DNA of 64,000 nt from Siphonodentalium dalli (lineage: Eukaryota; Mollusca; Scaphopoda; Gadilida; Siphonodentaliidae). Location of the stretch: positions 1,304,001 through 1,368,000 of the forward strand of contig CP136064.1 of the NCBI GenBank assembly GCA_032622095.1. Reading direction: 5' to 3'. The position numbers and the translations under genes are program-made. This document shows, piece by piece, positions 51,284 through 61,816 of this stretch (positions are counted from its first letter, which is position 1; each line of letters starts with the position of its first letter). The notes beneath the pieces were generated by a model. It saw only the letters and a program-made list of their open reading frames with translations, had not been told where the DNA came from and did no database searches.

Positions 51284-51970
51284 AGACTGGTTCCATGGTG
51301 GAGTACGGTTGGATATTTTCAATTTGGCGCATGTTTCTCCATACCGCGCCATGTCAAATCTGGCCATATCCGAATCGGGTTGTCATTTACAATGACTGCA
51401 GAAAATATATATCTTCATGGTGGAATGCAAATGTATGTTTAAAGGAACAGATGTATCTCAACTTAAAGGGACATAAGTAACACAGTCACCAACTTAAAGG
51501 GGTATCTGCTATAGACTGGTTCCATGGTGGAGTACTGTTGGATATTTTCAATTTGGCGCATGTTTCTCCCTACCGCGCCATGTCAAATCTGGCCATATCC
51601 GAATCGGGTTGTCATTTACAATGACTACAGAAAATAAATATCTTCATGTTGGAGTGCAAATGTATGTTTAAAGGAACAGATGTATCTCAACTTAAAGGGA
51701 CATAAGTAACACAGTCACCAACTTAAAGGGGTATCTGCTATAGACTGGTTCCATGGTGGAGTACGGTTGGATATTTTCAATTTGGCGCATGTTTCTCCAT
51801 ACCGCGCAATGTCAAATCTGGCCATATCCGAATCGGGTTGTCATTTACAATGACTGCAGAAAATATATATCTTCATGGTGGAATGCAAATGTATGTTTAA
51901 AGGAACAGATGTATCTCAACTTAAACGGACATAAGTAACACAGTCACCAACTTAAAGGGGTATCTGCTAT
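51284..51970 (+). repeat. A-B-D run at the second type 1 to type 2 switch
   Basis: B carries TTGGAGTGC at 51,654, as in the left copy. D is extra relative to 35,714-36,171. A-B-D-S is the order seen elsewhere in type 2, so either the left copy lost D or the right copy gained it. Confidence 0.8.
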
Positions 51971-54900
51971 AGACTGGTTCCATGGTGGAGTACGGTTGGA
52001 TATTTTCAATTTGGCGCATGTTTCTCCATACCGCGCCATGTCAAATCTGGCCCTATCCGAATCGGGTTGTCATTTACAATGACTGCAGAAAATATATATC
52101 TTCATGGTGGAATGCAAATGTATGTTTAAAGGAACAGATGTATCTCAACTTAAAGGGACATAAGTAACACAGTCACCAACTTTAAGGGGTATCTGCTATA
52201 GACTGGTTCCATGGTGGAGTACGGTTGGATATTTTCAATTTGGTGCATGTTTCTCCATACCGCGCCATGTCAAATCTGGCCATATCCGAATCGGGTTGTC
52301 ATTTACAATGACTGCAGAAAATATATATCTTCATGTTGGAATGCAAATGTATGTTTAAAGGAACAGATGTATCTCAACTTAAAGGAACATAGGTAACACA
52401 GTCACCAACTTAAAGAGGTGTCTGATTTAGACTGGTTCCATGGTGGAGTACGGTTGGATATTTTCTATTTGGCGCATGTTTCTCCATACCGCGCCATGTC
52501 AAATCTGGCCCTATCCGATTCGGGTTGTCATTTACAATGACTGCAGAAAATATATATCTTCATGGTGGAATGCAAATGTATGTTTAAAGAAACAGATGTA
52601 TCTCAACTTAAAGGGACATAAGTAGCACAGTCACCAACTTTAAGGGGTATCTGCTATAGACTGGTTCCATGGTGGAGTACTGTTGGATATTTTCAATTTG
52701 GCGCTTGTTTGTCCCTACCGCGCCATGTCAAATCTGGCCATATCCGAATCGGGTTGTCATTTACAATGACTACAGAAAATAAATATCTTCATGTTGGAAT
52801 GCAAATGTATGTTTAAAGGAACAGATGTATCTCAACTTAAAGGGACATAAGTAACACAGTCACCAACTTAAAGGGGTATCTGCTATAGACTGGTTCCATG
52901 GTGGAGTACGGTTGGATATTTTCAATTTGGCGCATGTTTCTCCATACCGCGCCATGTCAAATCTGGCCATATCCGAATCGGGTTGTCATTTACAATGACT
53001 GCAGAAAATATATATCTTCATGGTGGAATGCAAATGTATGTTTAAAGGAACAGATGTATCTCAACTTAAAGGGACATAAGTAACACAGTCACCAACTTAA
53101 AGGGGTATCTGCTATAGACTGGTTCCATGGTGGAGTACTGTTGGATATTTTCAATTTGGCGCATGTTTCTCCCTACCGCGCCATGTCAAATCTGGCCATA
53201 TCCGAATCGGGTTGTCATTTACAATGACTACAGAAAATAAATATCTTCATGTTGGAATGCAAATGTATGTTTAAAGGAACAGATGTATCTCAACTTAAAG
53301 GGACATAAGTAACACAGTCACCAACTTAAAGGGGTATCTGCTATAGACTGGTTCCATGGTGGAGTACGGTTGGATATTTTCAATTTGGCGCATGTTTCTC
53401 CATACCGCGCCATGTCAAATCTGGCCCTATCCGAATCGGGTTGTCATTTACAATGACTGCAGAAAATATATATCTTCATGGTGGAATGCAAATGTATGTT
53501 TAAAGGAACAGATGTATCTCAACTTAAAGGGACATAAGTAACACAGTCACCAACTTTAAGGGGTATCTGCTATAGACTGGTTCCATGGTGGAGTACGGTT
53601 GGATATTTTCAATTTGGTGCATGTTTCTCCATACCGCGCCATGTCAAATCTGGCCATATCCGAATCGGGTTGTCATTTACAATGACTGCAGAAAATATAT
53701 ATCTTCATGTTGGAATGCAAATGTATGTTTAAAGGAACAGATGTATCTCAACTTAAAGGAACATAGGTAACACAGTCACCAACTTAAAGAGGTGTCTGAT
53801 TTAGACTGGTTCCATGGTGGAGTACGGTTGGATATTTTCAATTTGGCGCATGTTTCTCCATACCGCGCCATGTCAAATCTGGCCATATCCGAATCGGGTT
53901 GTCATTTACAATGACTGCAGAAAATATATATCTTCATGGTGGAATGCAAATGTATGTTTAAAGGAACAGATGTATCTCAACTTAAAGGGACATAAGTAAC
54001 ACAGTCACCAACTTAAAGGGGTATCTGCTATAGACTGGTTCCATGGTGGAGTACTGTTGGATATTTTCAATTTGGCGCATGTTTCTCCCTACCGCGCCAT
54101 GTCAAATCTGGCCATATCCGAATCGGGTTGTCATTTACAATGACTACAGAAAATAAATATCTTCATGTTGGAATGCAAATGTATGTTTAAAGGAACAGAT
54201 GTATCTCAACTTAAAGGGACATAAGTAACACAGTCACCAACTTAAAGGGGTATCTGCTATAGACTGGTTCCATGGTGGAGTACGGTTGGATATTTTCAAT
54301 TTGGCGCATGTTTCTCCATACCGCGCAATGTCAAATCTGGCCATATCCGAATCGGGTTGTCATTTACAATGACTGCAGAAAATATATATCTTCATGGTGG
54401 AATGCAAATGTATGTTTAAAGGAACAGATGTATCTCAACTTAAACGGACATAAGTAACACAGTCACCAACTTAAAGGGGTATCTGCTATAGACTGGTTCC
54501 ATGGTGGAGTACGGTTGGATATTTTCAATTTGGCGCATGTTTCTCCATACCGCGCCATGTCAAATCTGGCCCTATCCGAATCGGGTTGTCATTTACAATG
54601 ACTGCAGAAAATATATATCTTCATGGTGGAATGCAAATGTATGTTTAAAGGAACAGATGTATCTCAACTTAAAGGGACATAAGTAACACAGTCACCAACT
54701 TTAAGGGGTATCTGCTATAGACTGGTTCCATGGTGGAGTACGGTTGGATATTTTCAATTTGGCGCATGTTTCTCCATACCGCGCCATGTCAAATCTGGCC
54801 ATATCCGAATCGGGTTGTCATTTACAATGACTACAGAAAATAAATATCTTCATGTTGGTATGCAAATGTATGTTTAAAGGAACAGATGTATCTCAACTTA

Positions 54901-57900
54901 AAGGGACATAAGTAACACCGTCACCAACTCTAAGGGGTATCTGCTATAGACTGGTTCCATGGTGGAGTACTGTTGCATATTTGCAATTTGGCGCATGTTT
55001 TTCCATACCGCGCCATGTCAAATCTGGCCATATCCGAATCGGGTTGTCATTTACAATGACTACAGAAAATAAATATCTTCATGTTGGAATGCAAATGTAT
55101 GTTTAAAGGAACAGATGTATCTCAACTTAAAGGGACATAAGTAACACAGTCACCAACTTAAAGGGGTATCTGCTATAGACTGGTTCCATGGTGGAGTACG
55201 GTTGGATATTTTCAATTTGGCGCATGTTTCTCCATACCGCGCCATGTCAAATCTGGCCATATCCGAATCGGGTTGTCATTTACAATGACTGCAGAAAATA
55301 TATATCTTCATGGTGGAATGCAAATGTATGTTTAAAGGAACAGATGTATCTCAACTTAAAGGGACATAAGTAACACAGTCACCAACTTAAAGGGGTATCT
55401 GCTATAGACTGGTTCCATGGTGGAGTACTGTTGGATATTTTCAATTTGGCGCATGTTTCTCCCTACCGCGCCATGTCAAATCTGGCCATATCCGAATCGG
55501 GTTGTCATTTACAATGACTACAGAAAATAAATATCTTCATGTTGGAATGCAAATGTATGTTTAAAGGAACAGATGTATCTCAACTTAAAGGGACATAAGT
55601 AACACAGTCACCAACTTAAAGGGGTATCTGCTATAGACTGGTTCCATGGTGGAGTACGGTTGGATATTTTCAATTTGGCGCATGTTTCTCCATACCGCGC
55701 CATGTCAAATCTGGCCCTATCCGAATCGGGTTGTCATTTACAATGACTGCAGAAAATATATATCTTCATGGTGGAATGCAAATGTATGTTTAAAGGAACA
55801 GATGTATCTCAACTTAAAGGGACATAAGTAACACAGTCACCAACTTTAAGGGGTATCTGCTATAGACTGGTTCCATGGTGGAGTACGGTTGGATATTTTC
55901 AATTTGGTGCATGTTTCTCCATACCGCGCCATGTCAAATCTGGCCATATCCGAATCGGGTTGTCATTTACAATGACTGCAGAAAATATATATCTTCATGT
56001 TGGAATGCAAATGTATGTTTAAAGGAACAGATGTATCTCAACTTAAAGGAACATAGGTAACACAGTCACCAACTTAAAGAGGTGTCTGATTTAGACTGGT
56101 TCCATGGTGGAGTACGGTTGGATATTTTCAATTTGGCGCATGTTTCTCCATACCGCGCCATGTCAAATCTGGCCATATCCGAATCGGGTTGTCATTTACA
56201 ATGACTGCAGAAAATATATATCTTCATGGTGGAATGCAAATGTATGTTTAAAGGAACAGATGTATCTCAACTTAAAGGGACATAAGTAACACAGTCACCA
56301 ACTTAAAGGGGTATCTGCTATAGACTGGTTCCATGGTGGAGTACTGTTGGATATTTTCAATTTGGCGCATGTTTCTCCCTACCGCGCCATGTCAAATCTG
56401 GCCATATCCGAATCGGGTTGTCATTTACAATGACTACAGAAAATAAATATCTTCATGTTGGAATGCAAATGTATGTTTAAAGGAACAGATGTATCTCAAC
56501 TTAAAGGGACATAAGTAACACAGTCACCAACTTAAAGGGGTATCTGCTATAGACTGGTTCCATGGTGGAGTACGGTTGGATATTTTCAATTTAGCGCATG
56601 TTTCTCCATACCGCGCAATGTCAAATCTGGCCATATCCGAATCGGGTTGTCATTTACAATGACTGCAGAAAATATATATCTTCATGGTGGAATGCAAATG
56701 TATGTTTAAAGGAACAGATGTATCTCAACTTAAACGGACATAAGTAACACAGTCACCAACTTAAAGGGGTATCTGCTATAGACTGGTTCCATGGTGGAGT
56801 ACGGTTGGATATTTTCAATTTGGCGCATGTTTCTCCATACCGCGCCATGTCAAATCTGGCCCTATCCGAATCGGGTTGTCATTTACAATGACTGCAGAAA
56901 ATATATATCTTCATGGTGGAATGCAAATGTATGTTTAAAGGAACAGATGTATCTCAACTTAAAGGGACATAAGTAACACAGTCACCAACTTTAAGGGGTA
57001 TCTGCTATAGACTGGTTCCATGGTGGAGTACGGTTGGATATTTTCAATTTGGCGCATGTTTCTCCATACCGCGCCATGTCAAATCTGGCCATATCCGAAT
57101 CGGGTTGTCATTTACAATGACTGCAGAAAATATATATCTTCATGTTGGAATGCAAATGTATGTTTAAAGGAACAGATGTATCTCAACTTAAAGGAACATA
57201 GGTAACACAGTCACCAACTTAAAGAGGTGTCTGATTTAGACTGGTTCCATGGTGGAGTACGGTTGGATATTTTCTATTTGGCGCATGTTTCTCCATACCG
57301 CGCCATGTCAAATCTGGCACTATCCGATTCGGGTTGTCATTTACAATGACTGCAGAAAATATATATCTTCATGGTGGAATGCAAATGTATGTTTAAAGAA
57401 ACAGATGTATCTCAACTTAAAGGGACATAAGTAGCACAGTCACCAACTTTAAGGGGTATCTGCTATAGACTGGTTCCATGGTGGAGTACTGTTGGATATT
57501 TTCAATTTGGCGCATGTTTCTCCCTACCGCGCCATGTCAAATCTGGCCATATCCGAATCGGGTTGTCATTTACAATGACTACAGAAAATAAATATCTTCA
57601 TGTTGGAATGCAAATGTATGTTTAAAGGAACAGATGTATCTCAACTTAAAGGGACATAAGTAACATAGTCACCAACTTTAAGGGGTATCTGCTATAGACT
57701 GGTTCCATGGTGGAGTACGGTTGGATATTTTCAATTTGGCGCATGTTTCTCCATACCGCGCCATGTCAAATCTGGCCATATCCGAATCGGGTTGTCATTT
57801 ACAATGACTGCAGAAAATATATATCTTCATGGTGGAATGCAAATGTATGTTTAAAGGAACAGATGTATCTCAACTTAAAGGGACATAAGTAACACAGTCA

Positions 57901-58382
57901 CCAACTTAAAGGGGTATCTGCTATAGACTGGTTCCATGGTGGAGTACTGTTGGATATTTTCAATTTGGCGCATGTTTCTCCCTACCGCGCCATGTCAAAT
58001 CTGGCCATATCCGAATCGGGTTGTCATTTACAATGACTACAGAAAATAAATATCTTCATGTTGGAATGCAAATGTATGTTTAAAGGAACAGATGTATCTC
58101 AACTTAAAGGGACATAAGTAACACAGTCACCAACTTAAAGGGGTATCTGCTATAGACTGGTTCCATGGTGGAGTACGGTTGGATATTTTCAATTTGGCGC
58201 ATGTTTCTCCATACCGCGCCATGTCAAATCTGGCCCTATCCGAATCGGGTTGTCATTTACAATGACTGCAGAAAATATATATCTTCATGGTGGAATGCAA
58301 ATGTATGTTTAAAGGAACAGATGTATCTCAACTTAAAGGGACATAAGTAACACAGTCACCAACTTTAAGGGGTATCTGCTAT
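51971..58382 (+). repeat. HOR type 2 block, second copy, 28 monomers (6,412 bp)
   Basis: Order: S-T-U-V, A*-B-S-T, A*-B-D-S-W-X, A*-B-S-T, A*-B-D-S-T'-U-B, A*-B-S. It is identical in order to 36,172-42,583. The D monomer at 56,551 has a private TTTAGCGC that introduces a TAG into the frame open in other D copies. Confidence 0.85.
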
Positions 58383-59069
58383 AGACTGGTTCCATGGTGG
58401 AGTACGGTTGGATATTTTCAATTTGGTGCATGTTTTTCCATACCGCGCCATGTCAAATCTGGCCATATCCGAATCGGGTTGTCATTTACAATGACTACAG
58501 AAAATAAATATCTTCATGTTGGAAAGCAAATGTATGTTTAAAGGAACAGATGTATCTCAACTTAAAGGGACATAAGTAACACAGTCACCAACTTAAAGGG
58601 GTATCTGCTATAGACTGGTTCCATGGTGGAGTACGGTTGGATATTTTCAATTTGGCGCATGTTTCTCCATACCGCGCCATGTCAAATCTGGCCATATCCG
58701 AATCGGGTTGTCATTTACAATGACTGCAGAAAATATATATCTTCATGGTGGAATGCAAATGTATGTTTAAAGGAACAGATGTATCTCAACTTAAAGGGAC
58801 ATAAGTAACACAGTCACCAACTTAAAGGGGTATCTGCTATAGACTGGTTCCATGGTGGAGTACGGTTGGATATTTTCAATTTGGTGCATGTTTCTCCATA
58901 CCGCGCCATGTCAAATCTGGCCATATCCGAATCGGGTTGTCATTTACAATGACTACAGAAAATAAATATCTTCATGTTGGAATGCAAATGTATGTTTAAA
59001 GAAACAGATGTATCTCAACTTAAAGGGACATAAGTAACACAGTCACCAACTTTAAGGGGTATCTGCTAT
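58383..59069 (+). repeat. Q-A*-F-like triplet after the duplication end
   Basis: Three near-consensus monomers in the order Q-A-F, the order seen at 230-916 and 7098-7784. The F-like monomer has ACACAGTCACC instead of ACACAATCACC. Confidence 0.78.
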
Positions 59070-61816
59070 AGACTGGTTCCATGGTGGAGTACTGTTGGAT
59101 ATTTTTAATTTGGCGCATGTTTCTCCCTACCGCGCCATGTCAAATCTGGCCATATCCGAATCGGGTTGTCATTAACAATGACTACAGAAAATAAATATCT
59201 TCATGTTGGAATGCAAATGTATGTTTAAAGGAACTGATGTATCTCAACTTAAAGGGACATAAATAACACAATCACCAACTTTAAGGGGTATCTGCTATTG
59301 ACTGGTTCCATGGTGGAGTACTGTTGGATATTTTCAATTTGGCGCATGTTTTTCCATACCGCGCCATGTCAAATCTGGCCATATCCGAATCGGGTTGTCA
59401 TTTACAATGACTACAGAAAATAGATATCTTCTTGTTGGAATGCAAAAGTATGTTTAAAGGAACAGATGTAACTCAACTTAAAAGGAGATAAGTAACACAG
59501 TCACCAACTTAAAGGGGTGTCTGATTTAGACTGGTTCCATGGGGGAGTACGGTTGGATATTTTCAATTTGCGCATGTTTCTCCATACCGCGCCATGTCAA
59601 ATCTGGCCATATCTGAATCGGGTTGTCATTTACAATGACTACAGAAAATAAATATCTTCATGTTGGAATGCAAATGTATGTTTAGAGGAACAGATGTATC
59701 TCAACTTAAAGGGACATAAGTAACACAGTCACCAACTTTAAGGGGTATCTGCTATAGACTGGTTCCATGGTGGAGTACGGTTGGATATTTTCTATTTGGC
59801 GCATGTTTCTCCATACCGCGCCATGTCAAATCTGGCCATATCCGAATCGGGTTGTCATTTACAATGACTACAGAAAATAAATATCTTCATGTTGGAATGC
59901 AAATGTATGTTTAAAGAAACAGATGTATCTCAACTTAAAGGGACATAAGTAACACCGTCACCAACTTTAAGGGGTATCTGCTATAGACTGGTTCCATGGT
60001 GGAGTACTATTGGATATTTTCAATTTGGCGCATGTTTCTCCCTACCGCGCCATGTCAAATCTGGCCATATCCGAATCGGGTTGTCATTTACAATGACTAC
60101 AGAAAATAAATATCTTCATGTTGGAATGCAAATGTATGTTTAAAGGAACAGATGTATCTCAACTTAAAGGGACATAAGTAACACAGTCACCAACTTTAAG
60201 GGGTATCTGCTATAGACTGGTTCCATGGTGGAGTACGGTTGGATATTTTCAATTTGGCGCATGTTTTCCCATACCGCGCCATGTCAAATCTGGCCATATC
60301 CGAATCGGGTTGTCATTTACAATGACTACAGAAAATAAATATCTTCATGTTGGAATGCAAATGTATGTTTAAAGGAACAGATGTATCTCAACTTAAAGGG
60401 ACGTAAGTAACACAGTCACCAACTTAAAGGGGTATCTGCTATAGACTGGTTCCATGGTGGAGTACGGTTGGATATTTTCAATTTGGCGCATGTTTCTCCA
60501 TACCGCGCCATGTCAAATCTGGCCATATCCGAATCGGGTTGTCATTTACAATGACTGCAGAAAATATATATCTTCATGGTGGAATGCAAATGTATGTTTT
60601 AAGGAACAGATGTATCTCAACTTAAAGGGACATAAGTAACACAGTCACCAATTTAAAGGGGTATCTGCTATAGACTGGTTCCATGGTGGAGTACGGTTGG
60701 ATATTTTCAATTTGGCGCATGTTTCTCCATACCGCGTCATGTCAAATCTGGCCCTATCCGAATCGGGTTGTCATTTACAAAGACTGCAGAAAATATATAT
60801 CTTCATGGTGGAATGCAAATGTATGTTTAAAGGAACAGATGTATCTCAACTTAAAGGGACATAAGTAACACAGTCACCAACTTTAAGGGGTATCTGCTAT
60901 AGACTGGTTCCATGGTGGAGTACGGTTGGATATTTTCAATTTGGCGCATGTTTCTCCATACCGCGCCATGTCAAATCTGGCCATATCCGAATCGGGTTGT
61001 CATTTACAATGACTGCAGAAAATATATATCTTCATGTTGGAATGCAAATGTATGTTTAAAGGAACAGATGTATCTCAACTTAAAGGGACATAAGTAACAC
61101 AGTCACCAACTTTAAGGGGTATCTGCTATAGACTGGTTCCATGGTGGAGTACGGTTGGATATTTTCAATTTGGCGCATGTTTCTCCATACCGCGCAATGT
61201 AAAATCTGGCCATATCCGAATCGGGTTGTCATTTACAATGACTGCAGAAAATAATTATCTTCATGTTGGAATGCAAATGTATGTTTAAAGGAACAGATGT
61301 ATCTCAACTTAAAGGGACATAAGTAACACAGTCACCAACTTAAAGAGGTGTCTGATTTAGACTGGTTCCATGGTGGAGTACGGTTGGATATTTTCTATTT
61401 GGCACATGTTTCTCCATACCGCGCCATGTCAAATCTGGCCATATCCGAATCGGGTTGTCATTTACAATGTCTACAAAAAACAAATATCTTCATGTTGGAA
61501 TGCAAATGTATGTTTAAAGGAACATATGTATCTCAACTTAAAGGGACATAAGTAACACAGTCACCAACTTTAAGGGATATCTGCTATAGACTGGTTACAT
61601 GGTGGAGTACGGTTGGATATTTTCAATTTGGCGCATGTTTCTCCCTACCGCGCCATGTCAAATCTGGCCATATCCGAATCGGGTTGTCATTTACAATGAC
61701 TACAGAAAATAAATATCTTCATGTTGGAGTGCAAATGTATGTTTAAAGGAACAGATGTATCTCAACTTAAAGGGACATAAGTAACACAGTCACCAACTTA
61801 AAGGGGTATCTGCTAT
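59070..61816 (+). repeat. Patch of 12 diverged monomers with many private mutations
   Basis: Examples: 59,070 monomer (TTTTTAATTT, CATTAACAATG, GAACTGATG, AAATAACAC, CTATTGACTGG); 59,299 monomer (TAGATATC, CTTGTTGG, CAAAAGTATG, GTAACTC, AAAAGGAGAT); 59,528 monomer (GGGGGAG, CAATTTGCGC with an independent one-base loss, ATCTGAATC); 60,672 (CGCGTCATG, ACAAAGACTGC); 61,359 (GGCACATG, GTCTACAAAAAACAAATATC, AACATATG, AAGGGATATC). The order fits neither HOR. It looks like older, less homogenised satellite stranded between younger blocks. Confidence 0.8.

Larger units (their letters stand above)
43958..58382 (+). repeat. Right copy of the roughly 15-kb segmental duplication
   Basis: Matches 27,472-42,583 at offset 16,486 (to about 49,910), then 15,570 (to about 51,750), then 15,799 (to 58,382). 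All rare markers listed for the left copy recur, for example 48,067, 50,990, 51,654, 52,705, 54,930, 54,983, 57,319 and 57,666. Changes seen only in this copy are AAACATC at 49,121, ACCTCGC at 49,744 and TTTAGCG at 56,593. Beyond 58,382 the copies differ completely in monomer order. Confidence 0.85.

Noticed and set aside
61348-61551. 67-residue open frame in another register
   Set aside because: It exists only because the diverged monomer at 61,359 lost stop codons by private mutations, and it overlaps the equivalent of the 61-codon frame. No support as a gene.
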